This document shows, piece after piece, positions 54,248 to 63,931 of a stretch of DNA of 64,000 nt. Positions within the stretch are counted from its first letter, which is position 1; each line of letters starts with the position of its first letter. Under the pieces are notes generated by a model, which saw only the letters and a list, made by a program, of their open reading frames with translations, was not told the origin of the DNA and searched no databases. The translations under genes and the position numbers were made by a program. The stretch is from Chitinophaga pinensis (GTDB taxonomy: Bacteria > Bacteroidota > Bacteroidia > UBA4408): contig CAMAVS010000004.1 of assembly GCA_945861665.1 (NCBI GenBank), positions 186,001-250,000 on the forward strand. Reading direction: 5' to 3'.

Positions 54248-54805
54248 TTACTTCACAGTCCACTTTTGCAACTCAGCATCAAGCGCTTCACCACGCAAAT
54301 TTTTTGCAACAATAATTCCTTTGTTGTTAACCAAAAAATTTGTCGGAATACCTTCAACTCCATACAATGCAGCTGCATCAGAAGCCCATTGTTTCAAATC
54401 GCTTCCGTGATGAGCCCAAATTAATCCGTCAACAGAAATCGCATTTGCCCAATCTTTAGGATTTGCATCCAATGAAACACTAAATACAGTATAAGATGCA
54501 CCACCAATAAATTTTTTACCATTGTACGCTTTGTATGCTGCAACTACGGCTGGATTTTCTCTACGACAAGGACGACACCAAGATGCCCAAAAATCGATTA
54601 GTACATACATATCCTTGTTCACTGTTGAAAGTTTAATTTCTTTTCCTTCAGGATTTTTTAAAATAATTTCCGGTGCTTTATCACCTATGTTTGTCCCAAC
54701 ATCTCCTGTTATTTTAACAGCCCCATCAGTTGACGGTTGATAGATAAAACCAAATGCTACCAAAGCAACAGCAGCTAATCCTAAAAAAATATTTACTTTT
54801 TTCAT
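54248..54805 (-). CDS. TlpA/ResA-like exported thiol-disulfide oxidoreductase
   Basis: An N-terminal hydrophobic segment (residues 5-22) exports or anchors it. The thioredoxin fold follows, with active site DFWASWCRPCRRENP; the CRPC motif and the TlpA-type EGIPTNFLVNNKGIIVAKNL with the cis-Pro are intact. It has 185 residues. It would reduce or isomerise disulfides outside the cytoplasm. It is co-directional with the exported protein at 52952, which has several cysteines, and with murA upstream (33-bp gap). Confidence 0.9.
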   Translation of the reverse strand: MKKVNIFLGLAAVALVAFGFIYQPSTDGAVKITGDVGTNIGDKAPEIILKNPEGKEIKLSTVNKDMYVLIDFWASWCRPCRRENPAVVAAYKAYNGKKFIGGASYTVFSVSLDANPKDWANAISVDGLIWAHHGSDLKQWASDAAALYGVEGIPTNFLVNNKGIIVAKNLRGEALDAELQKWTVK

Positions 54806-54838
54806 TGTTGTATATGTTTAATTTATGTTTATTTCTTT

Positions 54839-56143
54839 TTACTTTCTTATAATTTCCGCGCCAAGAGCATTTAATCGTTCATCGATGTGCTGATAGCCTC
54901 TATCTATTTGCTCAATGTTGTGTATGGTGCTTTTTCCTTCGGCCGACAATGCTGCAATAAGTAAGGATACTCCTGCTCTAATATCGGGCGATGTCATTGA
55001 AATACCTTTTAGTTTATGGTCGTGATTTAGACCAATAACAGTAGCTCTATGTGGGTCGCACAAAATAATTTGCGCACCCATATCAATTAATTTATCGACA
55101 AAGAACAAGCGGCTTTCAAACATTTTTTGATGTATTAAAACACTTCCTTTTGCTTGTGTAGCAACAACCAAAACAATACTCAATAAATCGGGAGTAAAGC
55201 CAGGCCATATAGCATCGGCAATGGTAAGTATGGAGCCATCAATAAATGTATCTATTTCGTATGAATCTTGAGCAGGAATATAAATATCATCTCCTCTACG
55301 TTCTAGTTTAATACCCAAACGTTGAAAGATTGTTGGAATAACGCCTAGCTCATCGTAAGCAACATTTTTAATGGTTATTTCACTTTTTGTCATTGCTGCC
55401 AAACCAATGAAACTACCTATTTCAATCATATCGGGCAGTAATCTGTGGTCTGTTCCATATAAGGAAGTTACTCCTTCAACGCTAACCATATTTGAACCAA
55501 TCCCCGTTATTTTGGCACCCATCCTATTCAACATTTTACATAATTGCTGCACGTAAGGTTCGCAAGCTGCATTGTATATAGTTGTAATACCTTTTGCCAT
55601 TACAGCCGCCATAATAATATTGGCAGTACCGGTAACTGATGCTTCATCCAACAACATATAACAACCATTCAAGTTACCTGCCTCCACCCTATAAAATTCA
55701 TCTCCCGGATCATAACTGAATTTTGCACCTAAATTTTGAAAGCCTATAAAATGAGTATCCAATCTGCGTCTTCCTATTTTGTCTCCTCCCGGTTTAGGTA
55801 TATAGCCTTTTCCAAACCTTGATAATAGTGGACCTACAATCATTATAGAACCTCTTAAACTTGCTCCTTTTTTCTTAAATTCAGGTGTGTTCAAAAAATC
55901 CACATTCACATTATCTGCCTGAAAAGTATATTGTTCGTGCCCTGTTTTTTCAACCTTCACACCCAAATCCTTCAACAAGTCGATTAACTTATTTACATCA
56001 ACTATATCCGGAATATTGCTGATTGTAACTTTTTCGGATGTCAACAACACTGCACACAACACTTGCAATGCTTCATTTTTTGCTCCTTGCGGAACTAACT
56101 CTCCTTTTAATGACTTACCCCCTATTACTTCAAATGTGGCCAT
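54839..56143 (-). CDS. murA: UDP-N-acetylglucosamine 1-carboxyvinyltransferase
   Basis: The first committed enzyme of peptidoglycan synthesis: it adds enolpyruvate to UDP-GlcNAc. The catalytic Lys22-Asn23 are present (GAKNEAL), as are LRGSIMIVGPLL and the C-terminal IRAGVSLL. The active-site loop reads PKPGGDKIGRRRLDTH: Asp121 stands where E. coli has Cys115, the residue alkylated by fosfomycin. Enzymes with Asp there remain active and are insensitive to the drug (known from mycobacteria and chlamydia). It has 434 residues, full length. The DUF4290 gene lies just upstream (16 bp). Confidence 0.95.
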   Translation of the reverse strand: MATFEVIGGKSLKGELVPQGAKNEALQVLCAVLLTSEKVTISNIPDIVDVNKLIDLLKDLGVKVEKTGHEQYTFQADNVNVDFLNTPEFKKKGASLRGSIMIVGPLLSRFGKGYIPKPGGDKIGRRRLDTHFIGFQNLGAKFSYDPGDEFYRVEAGNLNGCYMLLDEASVTGTANIIMAAVMAKGITTIYNAACEPYVQQLCKMLNRMGAKITGIGSNMVSVEGVTSLYGTDHRLLPDMIEIGSFIGLAAMTKSEITIKNVAYDELGVIPTIFQRLGIKLERRGDDIYIPAQDSYEIDTFIDGSILTIADAIWPGFTPDLLSIVLVVATQAKGSVLIHQKMFESRLFFVDKLIDMGAQIILCDPHRATVIGLNHDHKLKGISMTSPDIRAGVSLLIAALSAEGKSTIHNIEQIDRGYQHIDERLNALGAEIIRK

Positions 56144-56158
56144 AATTGAAATGGAATT

Positions 56159-56797
56159 TTATCCGTTATTACTTCTGCGGTATGGATTACTGTGTGGTTT
56201 CCCGTTATTTTTCTTTTTGTTTTTTGGAATATTTGTTAGGGGTTTAGCGGTAGCAATGTTAACAAATGCCAAGCGTGTATTCTCTTTCACTTTTAACTTA
56301 CCTTTTGATAACAAACTCATATGATCAAGAATAATCTCATCGTTTACTACATCCTTGTTCCAATTGATGTATGATTTTTTCATCAAGTTTGCCACATCTT
56401 CGGCAAACGAAACTCGCTCCTCGCCTTCTTCAACTTGCATCGCCTTTTCAACAAAAGCTTCTACTATTCTACCATAATGTTTAAACTTAATATTTTTAGT
56501 TGGGTATGAAACCCTGTCCGGTTTGGTAGTAAAAGTTTCTTTAGATGGAATGGGGTAAGGCGAATCAACATCTAATTTAAAATTAGAAATTACAAAAAGG
56601 TGATCCCACAACTTATGTGTAAAATCGGTAATGTCCCTTAAGTGTGGGTTTAATTGACCCATAACTTGAATAATTGCCTTTGCAAATTTATTACGCTCTT
56701 CTCTATTTTCAAGAGTACAGGCGTGTTCAATCATATTTTGGATATGCCTACCGTATTCGGGTAAAACAAGTTCCGGTTTGCTCGTATTGTATTCCAT
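56159..56797 (-). CDS. DUF4290 family protein
   Basis: A 212-residue cytoplasmic protein with the Bacteroidota-specific DUF4290 pattern (PEYGRHIQNMIEHACTL, RNKFAKAIIQVMGQLNPHLRD, HKLWDHLFVISNF). The C-terminus is a basic, Asn-rich tail (NKKKNNGKPHSNPYRRSNNG). It is regularly next to murA, as here, and probably transcribed with it. Function unknown; the tail suggests binding to nucleic acid or membrane, which is inference. Confidence 0.9.
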   Translation of the reverse strand: MEYNTSKPELVLPEYGRHIQNMIEHACTLENREERNKFAKAIIQVMGQLNPHLRDITDFTHKLWDHLFVISNFKLDVDSPYPIPSKETFTTKPDRVSYPTKNIKFKHYGRIVEAFVEKAMQVEEGEERVSFAEDVANLMKKSYINWNKDVVNDEIILDHMSLLSKGKLKVKENTRLAFVNIATAKPLTNIPKNKKKNNGKPHSNPYRRSNNG

Positions 56798-56870
56798 AAA
56801 ATTATTTATTTATCAAAAGTAAGCATTTTAAACTAAAAGGAAAATGTTAATGTGAACTTGTTATAGAGGC

Positions 56871-58295
56871 TTAAGTTTTAAAAAATTCGTTTTTAAAATT
56901 AACCAAATACAGCTTTTCTGTGGCACGTGTTAATGCTGTATAAAGCCACCGTAAAAATTCAATGTTAATCATTTCATCCGTTAAGTAGCCTTGTTCAACA
57001 AAAACAGATTTCCATTGTCCGCCTTGTGCTTTGTGGCACGTTACAGCATATGCAAACTTCACTTGTAATGCATTATAATAAGGATCTTTTTTTATTTTTT
57101 GATAGCGAAGGGATTTGTTTTGTATCTCCATATAATCTGCTAAAACACTTTCGTAAAGTTTCTTATTTTCATCATAAGTTAAGGAAGCACTTTCCGACAT
57201 TATACTGTTTAATATAATTTTAGCATCAAACTCTTCGTCCTCGTAATCAATCATTTTGAGTGTTACATCGGCAAATGCAAAACCATACATTTCCTCACGC
57301 TTTTTTATTCTTGTTATGATAACAGTATCACCATTTGCAATAAAATCGGCTTTTGAATCGGAAGCTAGCCAATGGTAATTGTTTCGTACCACCATCAAAT
57401 AATCTCCAATGGATATATCGCTTTCCTGCCAACGAATGAGTGCCCTTATTTGCTGATTGTAAATGTTTGCTCTTTTGTTGCTTCTACAAATTACAATTGT
57501 TTCATCGGCACCATATGTTGTATATGATTGCTGTAAAGCCTCTTGTAATTCGCTTCCCGGCAAACGTTCAATATCAGAAAAACCATCCACTTCAAAAGCG
57601 GGAAAACCGCTTTTCATTTCCAACATTTGCAATCTTAATTTAGTCGCATTGATTAAAATACCAGATAAATCGGCTTGGCGCATTACTTCTTTGAGTTCCA
57701 CCGAGTCGATATTCATACCAAAAGAAGAACTTAAATATTCTATATCCAAAGCAGGACTTCCTTCCAATTTTACCGGAGGTAATTGCGCAGTATCACCTAC
57801 CAACAAGAGTTTACAATTTTCACCACTGTAAACAAATGAAAATAAATCCTCCAGCAAACTTCTACCGCCAAACAAATTACCATCGCTTTCATAGCTGTCG
57901 CCAATCATTGAAGCCTCATCTACTATAAAAAGCGTATTTGTGTATTTGTTCGCTTGTATGCTGAATTTTATATTTCCAAATGCATCGGGTTCCAACTTGT
58001 ATATTTTTGAATGAATTGTAAAAGCAGGTTGTTTTGAATACTTCGACATAACTTTTGCTGCCCTTCCCGTAGGTGCCATCAAAAGCGATTTCATACTTAT
58101 TGATGGCAAAACATTCACCAATGCACCTATAAGACTTGTTTTCCCTGTACCTGCATACCCTTTTAATACAAACAGTTCAGATGTTTCTTTATGAATAATA
58201 AAGTGTGAAATTTTTTGAATAAAAACCGATTGGTCGTTTGTTGCTTCAAAAGGAAGCTGAAGGGTAAAAATGGAAGAAAACTGTTCCTGCTGCAC
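56871..58295 (-). CDS. RecD/Pif1-like superfamily 1B helicase
   Basis: A 474-residue SF1 helicase: Walker A GYAGTGKTS at 46-54, Walker B FIVDEASMIGD, the GDTAQLPPV motif III, and the C-terminal YAVTCHKAQGGQW plus FLRWLYTALTRA motifs (V and VI). It resembles the motor core of RecD2/TraA or Pif1 without extra domains. There are no RecB or RecC partners here, so it is probably an independent 5'-3' DNA helicase for repair or replication. It has an independent upstream region. Confidence 0.88.
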   Translation of the reverse strand: MQQEQFSSIFTLQLPFEATNDQSVFIQKISHFIIHKETSELFVLKGYAGTGKTSLIGALVNVLPSISMKSLLMAPTGRAAKVMSKYSKQPAFTIHSKIYKLEPDAFGNIKFSIQANKYTNTLFIVDEASMIGDSYESDGNLFGGRSLLEDLFSFVYSGENCKLLLVGDTAQLPPVKLEGSPALDIEYLSSSFGMNIDSVELKEVMRQADLSGILINATKLRLQMLEMKSGFPAFEVDGFSDIERLPGSELQEALQQSYTTYGADETIVICRSNKRANIYNQQIRALIRWQESDISIGDYLMVVRNNYHWLASDSKADFIANGDTVIITRIKKREEMYGFAFADVTLKMIDYEDEEFDAKIILNSIMSESASLTYDENKKLYESVLADYMEIQNKSLRYQKIKKDPYYNALQVKFAYAVTCHKAQGGQWKSVFVEQGYLTDEMINIEFLRWLYTALTRATEKLYLVNFKNEFFKT

Positions 58296-58306
58296 AAATC
58301 TGTTAT

Positions 58307-58350
58307 AAAAAAAATAGCCCTTTCTTTAAAAACAAGAAAGGACTATTAAT
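58307..58350 (-). terminator. Terminator of the 58367-59311 gene
   Basis: A 12-bp stem with one mismatch (58315-58326 with 58334-58345), then T8 on the minus strand. Confidence 0.85.
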
Positions 58351-58366
58351 ATGGCGTAAATAAAAA

Positions 58367-59311
58367 TTATAAATATTTGTAAATTTTGGCTTTAGTTTTC
58401 TTCTTGTATTTCCACTCTACTTTAAAACCGTAAGCACAGTTATTTACAGCTGGCGCTACTACATTTCCGCTTTGGTCGACAGCTGCAGTTGTAGTTAGTT
58501 CAAACTGTTTGGCATCAACACGAATAATTAGCTGACCTTCAATAGGTGCATTTGCTCCGCAGCTCGAATTCCAAATGATAGGTGTAGATACCTGGCTGGT
58601 AAAGTTATCGCCTTCGCGTGTAGTTCCCCAATTCTCCAAATTGCTCAATCCATCTTGTGAACCCAAGCCTTCACCCTTACAAGTCAATACTGCATTTGCA
58701 TAGGTGTAAGTATATTTACGATTGATATTCCAAGTTGAATGATTTCCGTCATCGAAAGTCACATCCAAGTTTGTTCCTGCAACTGTAACCGCTAATGAAG
58801 GTTGTAATGCGAAAACCAAAAGTACCCAATTACCACCGGTAACGTTTGTTATTGTATGTGTACCATCAAAGGTTAAACTTTTACTATCCGAAACTCTGGT
58901 TACTTTATAGGTAGTATAATCCAATTGCAAAACCGCACCTACATCTTTCCATCGCTTTCCATTCACATAATCAACAAGTGTTACTTTTATTGAACCGCTT
59001 CTTTTTCTATTATTACAAGCAGTAACACCATCGTAGTTAATTGTAACTATTCCTTGTACACGTAAACTTGTATCCACTGTTGCACCACAAATACTTGTAG
59101 CTGCAATTTGTGCAGGTGTCATTGTTTTTCCTGCCAACAAATTATTGTTCGAAACAGCAATGTTCGCATCAGAAACAGCCCCATCAGTATTGGACTGAAC
59201 ATTTTGATTATCCTCAGATGTATGCCCATCCTCATCTTTAAATTCTTGATTTTTTTTGCAAGATGCCAGGCCTATCACTACTAAGGCAGTTAGAAATACT
59301 ATTTTTCTCAT
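58367..59311 (-). CDS. Hypothetical lipoprotein, 314 residues
   Basis: From ATG 59311 the lipoprotein signal ends in the lipobox GLASC followed by KK, as in Bacteroidota lipoproteins. An Asn/Ser/Asp-rich linker (about 20-70) leads into a beta-rich domain of about 230 residues with repeated GTHTITNVTGGN and NINRKYTYTYANA-type strands and two Cys. It ends in a strongly basic tail (VEWKYKKKTKAKIYKYL). No family is recognised with confidence. The ATG at 59380 would put 23 residues before the signal and is rejected. Confidence 0.75.
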   Translation of the reverse strand: MRKIVFLTALVVIGLASCKKNQEFKDEDGHTSEDNQNVQSNTDGAVSDANIAVSNNNLLAGKTMTPAQIAATSICGATVDTSLRVQGIVTINYDGVTACNNRKRSGSIKVTLVDYVNGKRWKDVGAVLQLDYTTYKVTRVSDSKSLTFDGTHTITNVTGGNWVLLVFALQPSLAVTVAGTNLDVTFDDGNHSTWNINRKYTYTYANAVLTCKGEGLGSQDGLSNLENWGTTREGDNFTSQVSTPIIWNSSCGANAPIEGQLIIRVDAKQFELTTTAAVDQSGNVVAPAVNNCAYGFKVEWKYKKKTKAKIYKYL

Positions 59312-59492
59312 AACAAAATATCGTTTATGATTATTTTTCACAAAATTATTAAAATTCCGCATCAAAAAAAGAAAAATCATATTAATTTTAAATCAACATA
59401 ATTGCTTTTCTAAAAGTTTTATAATACAGCATAAAATATATAATTTCGTATCGTATTATTTAACCAACATACCTAAAAACAACAAAAACACT

Positions 59493-61760
59493 ATGGCTTT
59501 TGACATTGAGATGATTAAGGCGGTTTATGAAAGACTTCCTGCGAAAGTAGAGGCAGCCCGCAAATTGGTTGGCCGCCCGCTTACATTAACAGAAAAAATA
59601 TTGTATGCACATTTGCATACAAACCAAAAAGCAGAAAATTTTGGAAGAGGCCAATCTTACGTTGATTTTACTCCAGATAGAGTTGCTATGCAAGATGCAA
59701 CTGCACAAATGGCCTTGTTGCAATTTATGCAAGCAGGTCGCCCGAAGGTAGCAATACCCTCAACTGTTCATTGCGACCACTTAATTACAGCCAAAGAAGG
59801 AGCTGCAACCGATTTAGCTTTTGCAACAAAAGAAAGCAAAGAAGTGTTCGATTTCTTAGGTTCAGTTTCAAATAAATATGGTATTGGTTTTTGGAAACCG
59901 GGTGCAGGAATTATTCACCAAGTGGTGCTTGAAAACTATGCATTCCCCGGTGGAATGATGATTGGTACCGATTCGCACACAGTAAATGCTGGTGGATTAG
60001 GTATGATTGCCATAGGTGTTGGTGGTGCCGATGCTTGTGATGTAATGGCAGGATTGGCTTGGGAACTAAAAATGCCTAAATTAATTGGTGTAAAGTTGAC
60101 CGGAAAATTAAATGGTTGGACTGCCCCAAAAGATGTAATTTTAAAAGTGGCTGGTATCTTAACTGTTAAAGGCGGAACAGGTGCAGTAGTTGAATATTTT
60201 GGTGAGGGAGCAACTTCAATGAGTTGTACAGGTAAAGGAACCATTTGTAATATGGGTGCTGAAATTGGTGCAACCACTTCAACATTTGGTTACGATGCAT
60301 CGATGGAGCGTTATTTAAAAGCAACAGACAGAGCCGATGTAGCAGAATTGGCAAATAAAATAAAAGAACATTTAACAGCGGATGCAGATGTTTATGCAAA
60401 TCCAGCTACCTACTTTGACCAAGTTATTGAAATTGATTTGAATACCTTGGAGCCACACGTAAACGGTCCATTTACGCCCGATTTAGCAACCCCTATCTCA
60501 CAATTGAAAGAAGCTGCTATCAAAAATGGCTGGCCTACTAAAATATCCGTTGGTTTGTTAGGTTCTTGTACCAACTCATCTTACGAAGATATATCTCGTG
60601 CGGTAAGTTTGGCAAAACAAGTTTCATCCAAAAATTTAAAATGTAAATCAGAATATTTAATTAATCCGGGATCAGAGCAAATTCGCTACACCATTAAACG
60701 CGATGGTTTCCTAGATGTGTTTAACCAAATAGGAGCAAAAGTATTTACAAATGCTTGCGGACCATGTATTGGAATGTGGGACAGAATGGGTGCCGAAAAA
60801 CAAGAAAAAAACACCATTATCCACTCATTTAACAGAAACTTTGCGAAACGTGCCGATGGAAATCCAAATACCTATGCATTTGTTGCATCGCCAGAGATAG
60901 TTACAGCGATGGCAATTGCGGGCGACTTAACTTTTAACCCACTGACCGATTATTTAACAAACGAAAAAGGAGAACAAGTAAAATTAGATGCGCCAAGCGG
61001 TGATGAATTGCCAACTAAAGGTTTTGCTGTTGAAGATGCAGGTTACCAAGCTCCCGCTGAAGATGGAAGTAAAGTAAGTGTTGTAGTTTCACCGACATCC
61101 GACAGATTACAACTACTAGACCCTTTTGCGGCTTGGGAAGGTGTTGATTTAAAAGGATTAAAATTACTTATTAAAGCAAAAGGTAAATGCACCACTGATC
61201 ATATTTCTATGGCAGGACCTTGGTTAAAATACCGCGGACATTTAGATAATATCTCTAACAACATGTTGATTGGCGCTGTTAACTTCTTCAATGAAAAAAC
61301 AGACAATGTAAAAAACCAATTGACAGGTTCGTACGATGCTGTCCCTAAAGTACAACGTTCATACAAAGCACAAAACATAGGTTCAATTGTGGTGGGTGAT
61401 GAAAATTATGGCGAAGGCTCTTCTCGTGAACACGCAGCGATGGAGCCGCGTCACTTAGGTGTACGTGCCGTATTGGTAAAATCATTTGCACGTATTCACG
61501 AAACCAATTTGAAAAAGCAAGGAATGCTTGGTTTAACTTTTGCCGATAAAGCAGATTATGATAAAATTAAAGAGGATGATATCATTGATATCAACGGTTT
61601 AACATCATTTACAGCAAACGTTCCATTAACTTTAGTATTGAATCACGCTGACGGCAGTAAAGAAGAAATTAAAGTAAATCATACCTATAACGAGCAACAA
61701 ATTGAATGGTTTAAAGCGGGTGGTGCATTGAATATTATTAGGGCGAATGTGAAAGCGTAA
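59493..61760 (+). CDS. acn: Aconitate hydratase
   Basis: The citric acid cycle enzyme that converts citrate to isocitrate through cis-aconitate. The 4Fe-4S ligands are Cys359 (GSCTNSS), Cys422 and Cys425 (ACGPCIG). Other active-site parts are GTDSHT (158-163), HIxPGS-like [10 protein letters not shown] and the swivelling domain motif [12 protein letters not shown]. The 755 residues match the mitochondrial-type aconitase rather than the 890-residue AcnA or AcnB. The gene is followed immediately by a short heptamer array and then by the bestrophin gene. Confidence 0.95.
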   Translation: MAFDIEMIKAVYERLPAKVEAARKLVGRPLTLTEKILYAHLHTNQKAENFGRGQSYVDFTPDRVAMQDATAQMALLQFMQAGRPKVAIPSTVHCDHLITAKEGAATDLAFATKESKEVFDFLGSVSNKYGIGFWKPGAGIIHQVVLENYAFPGGMMIGTDSHTVNAGGLGMIAIGVGGADACDVMAGLAWELKMPKLIGVKLTGKLNGWTAPKDVILKVAGILTVKGGTGAVVEYFGEGATSMSCTGKGTICNMGAEIGATTSTFGYDASMERYLKATDRADVAELANKIKEHLTADADVYANPATYFDQVIEIDLNTLEPHVNGPFTPDLATPISQLKEAAIKNGWPTKISVGLLGSCTNSSYEDISRAVSLAKQVSSKNLKCKSEYLINPGSEQIRYTIKRDGFLDVFNQIGAKVFTNACGPCIGMWDRMGAEKQEKNTIIHSFNRNFAKRADGNPNTYAFVASPEIVTAMAIAGDLTFNPLTDYLTNEKGEQVKLDAPSGDELPTKGFAVEDAGYQAPAEDGSKVSVVVSPTSDRLQLLDPFAAWEGVDLKGLKLLIKAKGKCTTDHISMAGPWLKYRGHLDNISNNMLIGAVNFFNEKTDNVKNQLTGSYDAVPKVQRSYKAQNIGSIVVGDENYGEGSSREHAAMEPRHLGVRAVLVKSFARIHETNLKKQGMLGLTFADKADYDKIKEDDIIDINGLTSFTANVPLTLVLNHADGSKEEIKVNHTYNEQQIEWFKAGGALNIIRANVKA

Positions 61761-61763
61761 AAT

Positions 61764-61791
61764 AAGACACAAGACATAAGATTCAAGATAA
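61764..61791 (+). repeat. YAAGANN heptamer array after the aconitase stop (4 units)
   Basis: Four contiguous units, TAAGACA, CAAGACA and two more, fit YAAGANN with exact 7-bp spacing, starting 3 bp after the stop codon and in the same sense as the gene. Confidence 0.75.
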
Positions 61792-61818
61792 AATGCATTT
61801 TTTAATAGTGAATAAAAT

Positions 61819-62697
61819 ATGAAAGCATATAACCCAAAAGATTGGTCAAGTCTTATTTTTAATTTTCACAAAAGCGATACATTTCGGATGTTACTTCCGG
61901 CAATGTTAGGTTTAGCAATACTTTCAGGAGGACTGTGTTATTTACACATTGAATTGAAATGTGTAACATTCAGAAGCACCACGGTAATGCATTCATTGTT
62001 AGGGTTTGTTATTTCATTGTTGTTGGTTTTTAGAACCAATACGGCATATGACCGCTGGTGGGAAGGCCGAAAAATATGGGGAGATTTGGTGAACAACAGC
62101 CGAAATTTAATGTTAAAATACACCGCATTTTTACCAACTGAAAAACAAGAATTAAAAAATGAATTCAGAATTTTAATTACAAATTATTCCTTTGCGCTAA
62201 AAGAACATTTAAGAGGCGGATTCAAGGAAGAATTTCTAGAAGAACACCCTCGCCTACATATACAGGATTTAAAAAACATCAATCATATCCCCAATAGAAT
62301 TGCGCAACAACTATATACTGATTCGGATGCATTGGTTAAACAAAATTTAATTTCAGAAGAAAAACTCATTGTTTTAAACGAGGAACTACGTTCTTTTACA
62401 AATGCTACCGGGGCTTGTGAGCGAATTAAAAAAACACCGATTCCATACTCTTATAGTACGTTTATAAAACGAATCATTTTTTTATACATTGTAACCTTAC
62501 CTATTGGTTTGATTCCTGATTTGAAATGGGCCACAATCCCAATTGTACTATTTGTGTTTTATGCCTTTGCAGGATTGGAACTATTGGCTGAAGAAATTGA
62601 AGACCCCTTTGGCTTTGAACGAAACGATTTACCTACGGACGATTTGGCTAATACAATTAAGAAAAATTTGATTGAGATTATAAATGTTATACATTAG
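61819..62697 (+). CDS. Bestrophin-like ion channel protein
   Basis: A 292-residue protein of the bestrophin/UPF0187 family: helical with hydrophobic segments at about 25-45, 58-75, 215-232 and 240-258. Family motifs are the pore-lining LGFVISLLLVFRTNTAYDRWWEGRKIWG and, near the C-terminus, GLELLAEEIEDPFG. Bacterial bestrophins form pentameric channels, in studied cases cation-selective rather than chloride-selective. Selectivity here cannot be judged. It is separated from aconitase by 58 bp and may be co-transcribed with it. Confidence 0.9.
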   Translation: MKAYNPKDWSSLIFNFHKSDTFRMLLPAMLGLAILSGGLCYLHIELKCVTFRSTTVMHSLLGFVISLLLVFRTNTAYDRWWEGRKIWGDLVNNSRNLMLKYTAFLPTEKQELKNEFRILITNYSFALKEHLRGGFKEEFLEEHPRLHIQDLKNINHIPNRIAQQLYTDSDALVKQNLISEEKLIVLNEELRSFTNATGACERIKKTPIPYSYSTFIKRIIFLYIVTLPIGLIPDLKWATIPIVLFVFYAFAGLELLAEEIEDPFGFERNDLPTDDLANTIKKNLIEIINVIH

Positions 62698-62742
62698 ATT
62701 TTAGACTTGAGATTTAAGAATCAAGATTTTGGATTTTAGAAA
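62694..62742 (+). repeat. Degenerate heptamer array overlapping the bestrophin stop (7 units)
   Basis: Seven consecutive 7-nt units fit YNRGANN, two of them (TAAGAAT, CAAGATT) matching YAAGANN. The first unit contains the TAG stop codon. A terminator follows. Confidence 0.7.
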
Positions 62743-62778
62743 TAAAAAACTCCGGAAAATTCCGGAGTTTTTTATTTT
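62741..62778. terminator. Bidirectional terminator, bestrophin and lipoprotein genes
   Basis: A 14-bp perfect stem (62744-62757 with 62760-62773), A-rich before and T-rich after, between convergent genes. Confidence 0.9.
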
Positions 62779-62818
62779 GAGGTGGAGTTAATTACAGCTT
62801 AAACGCTTTGTTTTTTTA

Positions 62819-63763
62819 CTAAGGTAAAGCAGCTAAACTATTTGCAAATGCATCTTCCGTTGTTTCGCTAAGCGTAAGGTTATAGGTTGCATTCGTTGTA
62901 ATTGTTGTTCCTAAAACAGCAGTATACAATTTTCCATCTTTAAAACTGACCACGATAAAGTGTGCAGGTAAGCCAGAAGCGGTGTGATTATCCGAAAACA
63001 CATTTGTTGCAGTATTAAAATGTTTCCAAAAGGACCACACTGTCTTAACATTATCATACCACACATATGCCTTTATTTCTGACGGGTCATAATTACCAGC
63101 AATATTCAAAGTAACAGAAGTATAATTGGGATTGGGTAAAAACCTATCTGCGTTACCCCAACGTAAACTATCGCAATTCACAAAATATCCTTTGGGTGAA
63201 GTGGAAGTGGGCAATACAACTGTGTCCTTATTCAATGCCCAAACTATGCCCTCTGGTTTAATACTTCCATTAAAATAATTCATTCCAGGGTCTGGAACAC
63301 TAATGCTTGGTAAAAAAGCACTAAACTTTTGTCCTTGTCTCAATTTAAGCTGAATACCATTTTGTGTAGCATTTACATAAAATTCACCTCCCGAAACAAG
63401 AGGCTCTTGTTGACCATTTAACAAACCATTAGTAGTTATATCAGACAATAACATAGTTTTCTTATCATAAATTTCCTTCAACTCAATATTTATATTTCCT
63501 GTCACTTCAGCTCCAGCAAAAGTTACAAAGCTATTAGGGTTAAAAGTGATTTTTGTTCCTTGTGCACCCGTAATAATTTGAGTGTTAATATTATCAATTG
63601 TAAAATTTTGACTTTGGGCACCCTTATGTTCAAACAAACTATTAAGTGATGATAAACCTGCAGGTGGCGGTGGTGTGGTTGGTGTATTAGTAACAGGTTC
63701 GGGAGTTGCATCTTTTTTACAACTCATTGTTGTGAATATTGCCACTATTAAAGTTAGCAACAT
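62819..63763 (-). CDS. Hypothetical lipoprotein with a Bacteroidota ZU5-like segment
   Basis: The short lipoprotein signal has the lipobox TTMSC followed by KKD. A Pro/Thr-rich linker (PVTNTPTTPPPPAG) precedes a beta domain with the pattern GTKITFNPNSFVTFAGAEV, TGNINIELKEIYDKKTMLL, VSGGEFYVNATQNG. This pattern recurs in Bacteroidota lipoproteins and resembles ZU5-type domains; I hold that match loosely. The C-terminal 150 residues are unrecognised. 314 residues in all. Surface display is likely, function unknown. About 170 bp upstream to the next gene show nothing more than AT-rich sequence. Confidence 0.72.
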   Translation of the reverse strand: MLLTLIVAIFTTMSCKKDATPEPVTNTPTTPPPPAGLSSLNSLFEHKGAQSQNFTIDNINTQIITGAQGTKITFNPNSFVTFAGAEVTGNINIELKEIYDKKTMLLSDITTNGLLNGQQEPLVSGGEFYVNATQNGIQLKLRQGQKFSAFLPSISVPDPGMNYFNGSIKPEGIVWALNKDTVVLPTSTSPKGYFVNCDSLRWGNADRFLPNPNYTSVTLNIAGNYDPSEIKAYVWYDNVKTVWSFWKHFNTATNVFSDNHTASGLPAHFIVVSFKDGKLYTAVLGTTITTNATYNLTLSETTEDAFANSLAALP

Positions 63764-63931
63764 TAATTTTGAAACTGTTTTGATATTTTTAAATTTTAAT
63801 TATTTTTTATAAAAATACTAAAATTACTGCAGTCTCAAATTAAAACGATATTATTATTACCTATTCAAAATAATTAAAACAACCCATTTAAGCCAATAAA
63901 ATGAAATAATAACAGTTAAATTATTACTCCC

